Source of the DNA: Massilia sp. NR 4-1
Lineage (GTDB): Bacteria; Pseudomonadota; Gammaproteobacteria; Burkholderiales; Burkholderiaceae_D
DNA length: 64,000 nucleotides
NCBI RefSeq assembly: GCF_001191005.1
Contig: NZ_CP012201.1
Location: 2,790,001 to 2,854,000, forward strand
Direction of reading: 5' to 3'
Position numbers and translations under genes: made by a program. The first letter of the stretch is position 1. Each line of letters opens with the position of its first letter. A model generated the notes under the pieces. The model did not search any database. It was not told the DNA's origin and worked only from the letters and a program-made list of their open reading frames with translations. Below are positions 39,184 through 47,449 of the stretch, one piece after another.

Positions 39184-40512
39184 ATGTTCCCAACCCCGAA
39201 ATTGCAAGAAACGCTGAAAACCATCCTGGCCTGGCTGCACCGCGGCTTCGATGCGACCGCGACCTGGGTAACGCAGCTTTCATGGTGGAAATTCTTTCTT
39301 TTCGCCGCCCTGTCCCTGATTGCCGCTTCGATTCTGCAAGACGAGCTGTTCTCGCCCAGCCCTAGCGACGAGGTCGTAACGCGCTCGCATAAACGCAACC
39401 GTCCCGGCGAAACCAATATCACCATCGATGACAGTGGCATCCACTTCAACCCGCGCGGCGTGAAGACGCGCAAGGACGCGCCCAAGCCGGAGGAGCCGCC
39501 CAAGCCCGCCGAGACCATCCCTGGTGAAGTGCCGGACGCGCCGACCGCACCCACGGCCACGCCCGCGCCCGAAGCGCCGCCTGCTAAACCAGCCCATCCG
39601 GCGAAACCGGCGAAACCGGCCAAGCCCGCCCTGCCCGCCGGCGCCCCGCAACCGGGCGAGGAAGTCCATATTGAATTGCCGCCGCAGATCGGCGAGGAAT
39701 TATCCAATGCGATCGAAGAGGCGGTCGACGATGCCGCCGAGCAGAAGGTATCGCGCTATACCCAGCAGGCTTCCACCTGGTTCAAGAGTTTCGTCTCGCT
39801 GCTGGTGCTGGCCCTGTTCGCCACCAAGGCCCTGATGGGCGGCAAGAAACGGGCGGAAGCGGAAACCCAGACCGCCAACGCCGCCGCCGAACGCGCCGCC
39901 ATGCAGCGCCAGCTCAGCGAGGCGAAGATGCAGATGATGCAGGCCCAGGTCGAGCCGCATTTCCTGTTCAATACCCTGGCCTCGGTCGAGCACCTGATCG
40001 AAACCGATCCGCCGCGCGCCTCGGCCATGCAGCGCAGCCTGATCAAATACCTGCGCGCCGTGCTGCCGCAGATGCGCGAAAACGCCCTGATCACCAATCT
40101 GGGCCGCGAAGCCGATATGGTGGTGGCGTATCTGGCCCTGCTGAAAATGCGCATGGAAGAGCGTCTGACCATCGATTTCGCCATTCCCGAAGGCCTGCGC
40201 ACCGCCGCGTTCCCGCCCATGATGCTGCAATCGATGGTGGAAAACGCCATCAAGCACGGCCTGGAAGGCAAGCCGGAAGGTGGCACCCTCAAAGTGCGCG
40301 CGGAAGTGGCGCATAATAAGCTGCGCGTGGTCGTCACCGACGACGGCCTGGGCTTCGGCGCCAAGCCCAGCGATGGCACCGGCCTCGGCCTGCTGACCAT
40401 CCGCGAGCGCCTGAAACTGCTGCATGGCGACCAGGCCCATTTGAAAATCGAGCCGAATCTGCCCAGCGGGGTGATCGCCACCATCGAAGTGCCTTACCAG
40501 CTTGCAAAATGA
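39184..40512 (+). CDS. LytS/YehU-type sensor histidine kinase with Pro/Lys-rich extracytoplasmic region
   Basis: A 442-residue membrane kinase. TM1 is about 35-51 and TM2 about 201-218; the intervening periplasmic part contains a Pro/Ala/Lys-rich low-complexity tract (about 97-156) with KPA repeats. A coiled linker leads to the His_kinase domain with phosphoacceptor His259 in VEPHFLFNTL, then the ATPase domain (MVENAIKHGLEG, DDGLGFG, GTGLGLLTIRERL). The ATG at 39184 follows a purine-rich site. The LytTR regulator 64 bp downstream is its obvious partner. Confidence 0.92.
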   Translation: MFPTPKLQETLKTILAWLHRGFDATATWVTQLSWWKFFLFAALSLIAASILQDELFSPSPSDEVVTRSHKRNRPGETNITIDDSGIHFNPRGVKTRKDAPKPEEPPKPAETIPGEVPDAPTAPTATPAPEAPPAKPAHPAKPAKPAKPALPAGAPQPGEEVHIELPPQIGEELSNAIEEAVDDAAEQKVSRYTQQASTWFKSFVSLLVLALFATKALMGGKKRAEAETQTANAAAERAAMQRQLSEAKMQMMQAQVEPHFLFNTLASVEHLIETDPPRASAMQRSLIKYLRAVLPQMRENALITNLGREADMVVAYLALLKMRMEERLTIDFAIPEGLRTAAFPPMMLQSMVENAIKHGLEGKPEGGTLKVRAEVAHNKLRVVVTDDGLGFGAKPSDGTGLGLLTIRERLKLLHGDQAHLKIEPNLPSGVIATIEVPYQLAK

Positions 40513-40576
40513 ATCGTTGATTCTTGCCTGGTTTCATTGAATAATTGTCAGCCATTTTTCATAACTCTTGCAAATT

Positions 40577-41338
40577 ATGCCAACTGCAATCATTGCCGAT
40601 GATGAACGTTTGATGCGCGATCAGTTGCGCATGCGCCTGGGCCAGGTCTGGCCAGAGCTGGAAATCGTGGGCGAAGCCAAGAATGGCGACGAAGCCATCG
40701 AACTGGTCGACCAACTGAAGCCGGATTTCACCTTCCTCGATATCCGCATGCCCGGCAAGACCGGCATGGAAGCGGCGGCGGTGATCGGCGGCAAGAGCAA
40801 TGTAGTCTTCGTGACCGCCTACGATGCCTATGCGGTGGAAGCGTTCGAACGCGGCGCCGTCGACTATGTGCTGAAGCCGCCCGAGCAGGAACGCCTGCAG
40901 ATCACGGTGGACCGCCTGAAAACCCGCCTGAGCCGGCCGAAAGAGGATGTGAATGCCAGCGTCAGCGCCATGCTGGCCCAGCTGACGGAAAAGATCGCCG
41001 CGCCCAAAAAGGCGCATCTGCAATGGATCCAGGCCAGCATCGGCCAGGATCTGCGCATGATTCCGGTCGAGGAAATCCTGTTCTTCCGCTCCGACGAGAA
41101 ATACACCTGCGTGCAGACCGAGAAGTTCGAAGCCCTGATCCGCAAGCCGGTGCGCGACCTGGCCGATGAACTCGATCCCGACCTGTTCTGGCAGATCCAC
41201 CGCGCCACCCTGGTCAATGTGAACGCCATCGAAGGCGTGACGCGCGATATCCGCGGCCGCCACCTGGTGATGATCAAGGGCCGCTCCGAAAAACTGGAAG
41301 TGAGCCGCAGCTTCCTGCACCTGTTTAAACAAATGTAA
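40577..41338 (+). CDS. LytTR-family response regulator
   Basis: A 253-residue regulator. The receiver domain (1-120) has phosphoacceptor Asp55 in FLDIRMPGKTG and the conserved Lys in VDYVLKPP. A linker with a helical stretch leads to a LytTR DNA-binding domain (about 150-250; IQASIGQDLRMIPVEEILFFRSDEKYTCV, FWQIHRATLVNVNAI). It follows the LytS-type kinase, so the two form a two-component system; the target genes are unknown. Confidence 0.93.
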   Translation: MPTAIIADDERLMRDQLRMRLGQVWPELEIVGEAKNGDEAIELVDQLKPDFTFLDIRMPGKTGMEAAAVIGGKSNVVFVTAYDAYAVEAFERGAVDYVLKPPEQERLQITVDRLKTRLSRPKEDVNASVSAMLAQLTEKIAAPKKAHLQWIQASIGQDLRMIPVEEILFFRSDEKYTCVQTEKFEALIRKPVRDLADELDPDLFWQIHRATLVNVNAIEGVTRDIRGRHLVMIKGRSEKLEVSRSFLHLFKQM

Positions 41339-41408
41339 GGCCCGGCGCGGCGGCGGCCGCGCCACCTCTGCTGCATATCAAGGCCTGCGCCGCAGGCTTG
41401 GTCTAGGG

Positions 41409-41443
41409 TAGTCCTGAATCGCCGTTTTTTCGGCCCAGGACTA
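41409..41443 (+). promoter_or_regulatory. Stem-loop covering the Shine-Dalgarno site of the NarL-type kinase
   Basis: A perfect 8-bp inverted repeat TAGTCCTG / CAGGACTA encloses an inner 4-bp stem GCCG-T6-CGGC. The AGGA at 41437-41440, the likely ribosome site 7 bp before the ATG at 41448, is inside the 3' arm. Folded RNA would hide it. As DNA, the same dyad could instead be a regulator site. Confidence 0.5.
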
Positions 41444-41447
41444 TGCC

Positions 41448-42221
41448 ATGCCACCCTCCCCCATTCTCCGTCTGCTGCGCAGCGCAGCCTTTCTGCTGGC
41501 TTCACGCCTGGCCTGGCGCCTGAGCAAGCCCGAACCGGCGCCGGTGGCGCGCCAGCGGCTGGCCGGCCGCCGCGCCACCGACTACGCGCTGGAAGCCATC
41601 CGCGAAGAAGAGCGCGCCCACATCGCGCGCGAATTGCACGACGACCTGGGCCAACTGCTGGCCGCCCTGCGCGTGGATATGGACTTGCTGCAGCAGCAGG
41701 ATGCCCGCGAGCCGGGCGCGCGCCAGCGCCTGCACAGCATGGACCAGCTGCTGCTGTCGGCCATCACCTCGCTGCGCCGCATCGCCGGCAACCTGCGGCC
41801 GCGCGCGCTGGACGAAGGCGGCCTGTACTTCGCCCTGCAATCGCTGCGCCACGACTGGGTGCAGCGCCACGGCATCGCCTGCCATTTGCAGGCGGCGGAG
41901 GCCGAACTGATCCTGGACGACCGCCTCAGCACCGCCGTCTTCCGCATCGTGCAGGAATCGCTGACCAATATCGCCCGCCATGCCCACGCCCATACGGTCG
42001 AGCTGCAGCTGCACCGCAAGGATGGTGCCCTGCTGATTGCGATCGAGGACGATGGGCGCGGCATCGGCGAAAGCGATCTGGACAAACCCACCTCCTACGG
42101 CCTGCTCGGCATGCGCGAACGCGTGCTGGCCCTGCGCGGCGACCTCGCCATCAGCGGCAGTCCCGGCCAAGGCACGCGCATCGACATCCGCCTGCCCCTG
42201 CCCTCCTTCGCCGAGCCGTAA
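41448..42221 (+). CDS. NarL/DegS-type sensor histidine kinase (HisKA_3), orphan
   Basis: A 257-residue cytoplasmic or peripherally attached kinase with a short hydrophobic N-terminus (LRLLRSAAFLLASRLAW). The HisKA_3 phosphoacceptor is His64 in RELHDDLGQLLAAL, and the ATPase domain has VQESLTNIARHAHA, EDDGRGIG and YGLLGMRERV. No NarL-type response regulator is adjacent. No sensory domain is present, so it may depend on another protein for input. Confidence 0.88.
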   Translation: MPPSPILRLLRSAAFLLASRLAWRLSKPEPAPVARQRLAGRRATDYALEAIREEERAHIARELHDDLGQLLAALRVDMDLLQQQDAREPGARQRLHSMDQLLLSAITSLRRIAGNLRPRALDEGGLYFALQSLRHDWVQRHGIACHLQAAEAELILDDRLSTAVFRIVQESLTNIARHAHAHTVELQLHRKDGALLIAIEDDGRGIGESDLDKPTSYGLLGMRERVLALRGDLAISGSPGQGTRIDIRLPLPSFAEP

Positions 42222-42259
42222 ACGCAAAAAAGCGCCAATGGCGCTTCCAGCGTTCTCAC

Positions 42260-42316
42260 CGCCGAGCCCGTGTCCGATTTTGGGGCCAGACCCCAAAATC
42301 GGACACAAGCTCGGCG
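42260..42316. terminator. Long near-perfect hairpin between the kinase and porin genes
   Basis: An inner perfect 16-bp stem (GTGTCCGATTTTGGGG and its complement, 5-nt loop) is extended by an outer 8-bp stem CGCCGAGC/GCTCGGCG. It sits between two convergent genes and can block both transcripts, but it lacks a long T-tract and looks like a dispersed palindromic element. Confidence 0.7.
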
Positions 42317-42331
42317 ATGCCGCGAGGCGGA

Positions 42332-43276
42332 TTAGAACTTGTGGGAGATGCCCAGCTGGTAGGAGGTCAGGGCTTTGACTTTTTCCTTGCCGGCGTAGGC
42401 GTACAGGTCGGTGCGCTTGGACAGGTGGTAGTCGTAACCCACGCCCATTTCTTTCACGGTGTTCAGGCCGCTGACCTTGTTGTTGTTCTGCTCTTGCTTG
42501 CCGTACACGGCTTTCAGGTCGCCGCCGCCGATGCTGTGGCTCACGCCCAGCAGCCAGCTCTTGTAGTCACCGGTGGTGGCCACGTCGGTTTTACCTTTGG
42601 AGTAGCCGCCGGAGACTTTGGTGTCGCCGAATTTGTAGCCGGCGCCGATGGTCCACAGGGTTGGCTTCACTGGGCTGACGGCGGTCTGCACCGCGCGCTG
42701 GTAACCGGCGTGCAGGCTGATCGGGCCGTTGTCGTAGGTCGCCAGGGCGCTGTAACCAGCGTCGGCGCCTTTGACTTCGCTCAGCACGGCTTGCAGGGCG
42801 AAGGCCAGGCCTTGGTAGCTTGGGCTGTTATAGGTGATGGCGTTGGCAACGCGGGACTGGCCCACGCCGTTGCGCATCATCGGCTCGTTGACCTTACCGA
42901 TCACGCCGTCGGCGTTGAACGGTTCGATGCGTGGCAGGGCGCCGTCGATGATGTCCTTGGTGCGGCCCAGGTAAACCTGGCCGAAGGAGCCTTTCAGGCC
43001 GACCCATGCCTGGCGGTCGAACAGATTGCCTTTTTGCGCGCCGGTGTCGGCCAGGATTTCGCTTTCCAGGTTGAAGATGGCCGACAGACCGCCGCCCAGA
43101 TCTTCAGTACCACGGAAGCCCAGACGCGAAGCGTGGTTCTCGCGTTCAACTGCGGATTGGCCGGTGGTTTTAGCGATGCCCAAGTCGACCACGCCATACA
43201 CGGTCACGTTCGATTGTGCTTGTGCCGATGCTGCGAAACCGCCGATGAGCAGAGCTGCCAGAGTAAGTTTTTTCAC
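42332..43276 (-). CDS. Outer membrane porin, general Gram-negative type
   Basis: A 314-residue beta-barrel protein of the betaproteobacterial porin family. The signal peptide (MKKLTLAALLIGGFAASAQA) is followed by QSNVTVYGVVDLGI, the family's typical first strand, with alternating strands throughout, RLGFRGTEDLGGGLSAIFNLE, and the C-terminal Phe of a BAM signal (SYQLGISHKF). It forms trimeric channels for small hydrophilic solutes. Smaller than many family members (340-380), suggesting shorter loops. Confidence 0.94.
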   Translation of the reverse strand: MKKLTLAALLIGGFAASAQAQSNVTVYGVVDLGIAKTTGQSAVERENHASRLGFRGTEDLGGGLSAIFNLESEILADTGAQKGNLFDRQAWVGLKGSFGQVYLGRTKDIIDGALPRIEPFNADGVIGKVNEPMMRNGVGQSRVANAITYNSPSYQGLAFALQAVLSEVKGADAGYSALATYDNGPISLHAGYQRAVQTAVSPVKPTLWTIGAGYKFGDTKVSGGYSKGKTDVATTGDYKSWLLGVSHSIGGGDLKAVYGKQEQNNNKVSGLNTVKEMGVGYDYHLSKRTDLYAYAGKEKVKALTSYQLGISHKF

Positions 43277-43409
43277 TTGATGTCCTACTGTTGAAGTTGA
43301 TGAAGAATGAAACGCTGCGAAACGTTGGGGCGAATCATGCCTATCAAATGCTTCAACAATATGACAAATGTAACTTGTTGCTATTTTGCAGCAAGTTTTT
43401 CCTGAATGG

Positions 43410-44054
43410 CTATTTCAGGCGCGCCGTCAGCAGCCAGTAGTAAGGCAGGCGCTCGATGCGGATCTCGCGCGTGGCATGGGCCAGCTTCTTGCGCAGATAG
43501 CTGTCGGTCGGGAAGTTTTTCAGCACTTCGAAGCGCTCGCCGGTGGGCGAGGTGCGCAGCTGGAAGGTGTTGCCGTCGGCGTCGGTGCGCGCGATCACGG
43601 TGCTGCTGCCGTCGACATAGCAGTTGTCCATCACCACCAGCAGTACATCCTTGCCGAGCTTAGCGCGCAGCTGGGACAGGAAGCGCTCCTGCTCTTCGCG
43701 CCGGATATGCGACCACAGGAAGCCGGCGAACACGGCGGTGTATTCGCCCACCGCCGGCGCCAGTTCCCAGGCGTCGGCCAGGGCCAGACTGGTATTCGGC
43801 AGGCTGCGCTTTTGCGTGTATTCCAGCATGGCGGGGTTGACGTCGGTGGCGTGCACCGAGGCGGCCGTCTTGGCGATGGTCTCGGTCCAGTAGCCGGTGC
43901 CGCAGGCGATTTCCAGCACCTTGTGGCCGGCCAGCAGTTCGCCCAGGCGGCTGTGCAGGCGGGCCAGGTCGGCCTGGCGCTCCGGCTTGTCGTAGACACT
44001 GTCGAAGGTGGCGGCGCGCTGGGCGTAGTATCGGGAGAATGTTTCTTGAGTCAT
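43410..44054 (-). CDS. Class I SAM-dependent methyltransferase
   Basis: A 214-residue protein with the SAM-binding motif VLEIACGTGYWTE, a following acidic DVNPAML and ALADAWEL segment, and a Rossmann fold overall. The substrate is not predictable; small-molecule methylation is likely from the size and single domain. It lies 24 bp downstream of cysB on the same strand and may be cotranscribed. Confidence 0.85.
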   Translation of the reverse strand: MTQETFSRYYAQRAATFDSVYDKPERQADLARLHSRLGELLAGHKVLEIACGTGYWTETIAKTAASVHATDVNPAMLEYTQKRSLPNTSLALADAWELAPAVGEYTAVFAGFLWSHIRREEQERFLSQLRAKLGKDVLLVVMDNCYVDGSSTVIARTDADGNTFQLRTSPTGERFEVLKNFPTDSYLRKKLAHATREIRIERLPYYWLLTARLK

Positions 44055-44077
44055 TTGTTTCTTGTTTCTATGCTTGA

Positions 44078-45019
44078 TTACAGCTCGTAGTGATCCTGTT
44101 CGCCGCGCATGGCTTGCTCGATGAGCTTGCGGTTCAGGGTCGGGGCGAGCAATTCGATGAAGGTATAAATATAGCTGCGCAGGTAAGCGCCCTGCTTGAC
44201 CGCCACGCGCGACACATTCATGCCGAACAGATGGCCAACCGGGATCGAGCGCAGATTGCGGTCGCGCTCGGGATCGAAGGCCATGCCCGCAATGATACCA
44301 ATGCCCATGCCCAGTTCGACATAAGTCTTGATGACGTCGGCATCGATGGCTTCCAGCAGCACGTCCGGCTTCAGGCCGCGCAGCGAGAAAGCGTGGTCGA
44401 TCTTGCTGCGGCCGGCAAAGGCGCTGTCATAGGTGATGACGGGGAAGCCGGCCACGTCTTCCAGGGTGATTTCCTTGGATTTCAGCAGCGCATGCTCGGG
44501 CGGCACCACCAGCACGTGCTCCCACTGGTAGCACGGCAGGGTGATCAGCCCGTCGATGCCGGCAATCGATTCGGTGGCGATGGCCAGATCGGCCTGGTCG
44601 CGCTGCACCATCTCGGCAATCTGGCGCGGATTGCCTTGCAGCAAAGATAACCGCACTTTGGGGAACTTCTGCATGAAGGCTTGCACCACGCGCGGCAGGG
44701 TGTAGCGCGCCTGGGTGTGGGTGGTGGCGATGGTGAAGCTGCCGCTGTCCTGGGCAGCGTATTCCTTGCCGATGCGTTTCAGGCTGTCGATCTCCTGCAT
44801 GATCAGCTCGACCGATTCGAGCACCAGGCGGCCCGGTTCGGTCAGGCCGCGGATGCGCTTGCCGTGCCGGGTAAAGATATCCACGCCCAACTCCTCTTCC
44901 AGCTCGATGATGGCCTTGGACACGCCCGGCTGGGACGTAAACAGGGCTTTGGCGGCGTCCGTCAGGTTGTAGTTCTGGCGCACGGCTTCGCGTACGAATC
45001 GGAGTTGATGCAGGTTCAT
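44078..45019 (-). CDS. cysB: CysB-type LysR regulator of sulfur assimilation
   Basis: A 313-residue LTTR with the CysB-type N-terminus MNLHQLRFVREAVRQNYNLTDAAKAL and HTH SQPGVSKAIIELEEELG. The effector domain keeps TTHTQARYTLPRVV, a CysB/Cbl hallmark for binding O-acetylserine/N-acetylserine or sulfate. It is transcribed divergently from cysI and the whole sulfate reduction cluster, which it should activate under sulfur limitation. Cbl paralogs look similar, but position favours CysB. Confidence 0.93.
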   Translation of the reverse strand: MNLHQLRFVREAVRQNYNLTDAAKALFTSQPGVSKAIIELEEELGVDIFTRHGKRIRGLTEPGRLVLESVELIMQEIDSLKRIGKEYAAQDSGSFTIATTHTQARYTLPRVVQAFMQKFPKVRLSLLQGNPRQIAEMVQRDQADLAIATESIAGIDGLITLPCYQWEHVLVVPPEHALLKSKEITLEDVAGFPVITYDSAFAGRSKIDHAFSLRGLKPDVLLEAIDADVIKTYVELGMGIGIIAGMAFDPERDRNLRSIPVGHLFGMNVSRVAVKQGAYLRSYIYTFIELLAPTLNRKLIEQAMRGEQDHYEL

Positions 45020-45108
45020 TGGCTCTCTCGGTCAGTATCCCAAACCGTATTTTACGCTGATGCTTATGCCCAATACGTATATAAGCAAATAAAGACTAAG
45101 TCGTTTGG

Positions 45109-45127
45109 AATAAAGCTGGAGTTTATT
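45109..45127. promoter_or_regulatory. Dyad in the cysB-cysI control region
   Basis: AATAAA-N7-TTTATT is a perfect interrupted inverted repeat in the 177-bp gap between the divergent cysB and cysI starts. It is a candidate CysB operator; the short arms make chance possible in this AT-rich gap. Confidence 0.35.
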
Positions 45128-45196
45128 ACCATTGAAGCCACTTTGGGGAGACCCGGAAGCGCCAGCCCTTGCCGCAAGCGACTTTTTAGGAACGAT

Positions 45197-46888
45197 ATGT
45201 ATCAATATGACCAATATGACCATCTCATCGTGCGGGAGCGCATCGCGCAGTACCGCGACCAGGTGCAGCGCCGCCTGAACGATGAGCTGAGCGAGGCCGA
45301 ATTCCTGCCTCTGCGACTGCAAAACGGCCTGTACATGCAGCGCCATGCTTATATGCTGCGCATCGCCGTGCCTTACGGCCTGCTGTCGTCCAAGCAGATG
45401 CGCATGTTCGCCCATATCGCCCGCAAATACGATCGCGGCTACGGCCATTTCACCACGCGCCAGAACATCCAGTTCAACTGGGTCGAGCTGGAACAGACGC
45501 CGGACATCCTGAGCGACCTGGCCTCGGTCGAGATGCATGCCATCCAGACCTCGGGCAACTGCATCCGCAACGTGACCTCGGACGAATTCGCCGGCGTGGC
45601 CGCCGACGAGATCATCGATCCGCGCCCGTATGCCGAGGTGCTGCGCCAGTGGTCCACCTTCCACCCTGAATTCATCGCCCTGCCGCGCAAATTCAAGGTC
45701 GCCATCAATGGCGCCGTGGAAGACCGCGCCGCCATCGCCATCCACGATATCGGCCTGACCGTGGTGCGCAATGAAGCGGGCGAGATCGGCTTCAAGGTGA
45801 TGGTGGGCGGCGGCATGGGCCGCACCCCCATCATCGGCAGCACCATCCGCGAATACCTGCCGCGCGAGCATCTGCTGACCTATGTGGAAGCGGTGATGCG
45901 CGTGTATAACCAGTACGGCCGGCGCGACAACAAATACAAGGCGCGCATCAAGATCCTGCTGAAGGCGGTGGGCGTGGAAGAGTTCACGCGCCAGGTGGAA
46001 GAGGAATGGCTGGACCTGAAAGACAGCGCCCAGACCCTGACCGAAGACGAGATGGAACGCATCATCGCCTACTTCAAACCGCACGCCTACGAAACCCTGG
46101 CTGCCATCGATCCGGCCGCCGAACACGCGGACAACAAGGCTTTCGGCAACTGGCTGAAGCGCAATGTGAAACCGCACAAGGTGCCCGGCTATGCGGCCGT
46201 GGTGCTGTCGCTGAAAAAGACCGGCGTGCCGCCGGGCGATGCCACCGCCGCGCAAATGGATTTCATGGCCGATCTGGCCGACCGCTATTCCTTCGGCGAG
46301 CTGCGCGTGACCCACGAGCAGAACATCGTGCTGGCCGACGTACCGCAGTCCAAGCTGTTCGCGCTGTGGCAGGAAGCCAAGGCCCTGGGCTTGGCCACGC
46401 CGAATATCGGCCTGCTGACCGATATGATCTGCTGCCCCGGCGGCGACTTCTGCTCGCTGGCCAATGCCAAGTCGATCCCGATCGCGGCCGCCATCGCGGA
46501 GCGCTTCGACCATATCGACTATCTGCACGATATCGGCGAGATCGAACTGAATATCTCGGGCTGCATCAATGCCTGCGGCCACCACCACGTCGGCTCCATC
46601 GGCGTGCTGGGCGTAGATAAGGATGGCGCCGAGTGGTACCAGGTCTCCATCGGCGGCGCGCAAGGCAACCACGCCGCCATCGGCAAGATCATCGGCCCCT
46701 CGTTCTCGGCGCAGCAGATGCCGGAAGTCATCGACCGCCTGCTGCAAGTGTATGTGCGCGAGCGCAGCGACGAGGAACGCTTCGTCGATACCGTGCAGCG
46801 CCTGGGCGTCACGCCCTTCAAGGAATTCGTATACGCCACGCCGATTGCCGAAGCGGGCCGCCTGATTGGAGAAGATGAATATGCCTGA
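45197..46888 (+). CDS. cysI: Sulfite reductase hemoprotein (nitrite/sulfite reductase family)
   Basis: A 563-residue siroheme/[4Fe-4S] enzyme reducing sulfite to sulfide. The two ferredoxin-like half-repeats are visible (TTRQNIQFNWVEL, VTHEQNIVLADV), and the cluster ligands are in CCPGGDFCSLA and SGCINACGHHH. The ATG at 45197 matches the family N-terminus (MYQYDQYDHLIVRERI); the long upstream extension overlaps cysB in antisense and is not real. No cysJ flavoprotein is nearby, so ferredoxin or another donor must supply electrons. Confidence 0.94.
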   Translation: MYQYDQYDHLIVRERIAQYRDQVQRRLNDELSEAEFLPLRLQNGLYMQRHAYMLRIAVPYGLLSSKQMRMFAHIARKYDRGYGHFTTRQNIQFNWVELEQTPDILSDLASVEMHAIQTSGNCIRNVTSDEFAGVAADEIIDPRPYAEVLRQWSTFHPEFIALPRKFKVAINGAVEDRAAIAIHDIGLTVVRNEAGEIGFKVMVGGGMGRTPIIGSTIREYLPREHLLTYVEAVMRVYNQYGRRDNKYKARIKILLKAVGVEEFTRQVEEEWLDLKDSAQTLTEDEMERIIAYFKPHAYETLAAIDPAAEHADNKAFGNWLKRNVKPHKVPGYAAVVLSLKKTGVPPGDATAAQMDFMADLADRYSFGELRVTHEQNIVLADVPQSKLFALWQEAKALGLATPNIGLLTDMICCPGGDFCSLANAKSIPIAAAIAERFDHIDYLHDIGEIELNISGCINACGHHHVGSIGVLGVDKDGAEWYQVSIGGAQGNHAAIGKIIGPSFSAQQMPEVIDRLLQVYVRERSDEERFVDTVQRLGVTPFKEFVYATPIAEAGRLIGEDEYA

Positions 46889-47435
46889 GCAAAACCTGAT
46901 TATCAAAGGCCGCGAAATCGTCGAAGACGATTGGCAGGTGCTGCGCCTGGCCGAGGGCGAGGACGCGGAAACGGTGGCAGTCCCGGCCGGCAAGGTCATC
47001 GTGCCGCTGCAAGTGTGGCTGAGCCAGCGCGCCGCGCTGGCAGCGCGCGCCTCAATCGGCGTCTGGATCGCCAGCGACGAACGTCCCGAAGCGCTCAAGG
47101 GCGAGCTGGATCGCTTTGGCGTGGTGGCGGTGGACTTCCCCAAGTTCACCGATGGCCGCGGCTATTCGATTGCCTATAATCTGCGCACCCGCCTGGGCTA
47201 CAAGGGCGAGCTGCGCGCCATCGGCGACGTGCTGCGCGACCAGCTGTTCTCCATGCACCGCGTCGGCTTCAACGCCTACGCCACGCGTCCCGACCGCAGC
47301 ATCCACGATGCGCTGAAAGGCCTGACCGTGTTCTCCGAAACCTACCAGGCTTCGGTGGACGAACAGCAGCCCTTGTTCCGCCGCCACCACCGCGAAGCCG
47401 CGCAGGCCGGCGGCGACGCCGGTTACGGCATCTGA
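46881..47435 (+). CDS. DUF934 family protein of the sulfite reduction cluster
   Basis: A 184-residue protein found next to cysI-type genes in betaproteobacteria. It has the DUF934 pattern VPLQVWLSQRAAL, SDERPEAL, FPKFTDGRGYSIAYNLRTRLGYKGELRAIGDVLRDQLF, and FNAYATRPD. No Cys ligands or flavin motif are evident. It overlaps cysI by 8 bp with the start chosen at 46881 (GGAG 9 bp upstream; 46875 is the alternative). It may help CysI assembly or electron transfer; this is inferred from context. Confidence 0.88.
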   Translation: MPEQNLIIKGREIVEDDWQVLRLAEGEDAETVAVPAGKVIVPLQVWLSQRAALAARASIGVWIASDERPEALKGELDRFGVVAVDFPKFTDGRGYSIAYNLRTRLGYKGELRAIGDVLRDQLFSMHRVGFNAYATRPDRSIHDALKGLTVFSETYQASVDEQQPLFRRHHREAAQAGGDAGYGI

Positions 47436-47449
47436 CAGGAGACGCCAGC

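Noticed and set aside
39560..39650. Short tandem repeats in the LytS-type kinase as a possible CRISPR or mobile repeat
   Set aside because: They are in-frame KPA codon repeats encoding a Pro/Lys-rich spacer, without spacers or flanking cas genes. No CRISPR array was seen in the window.
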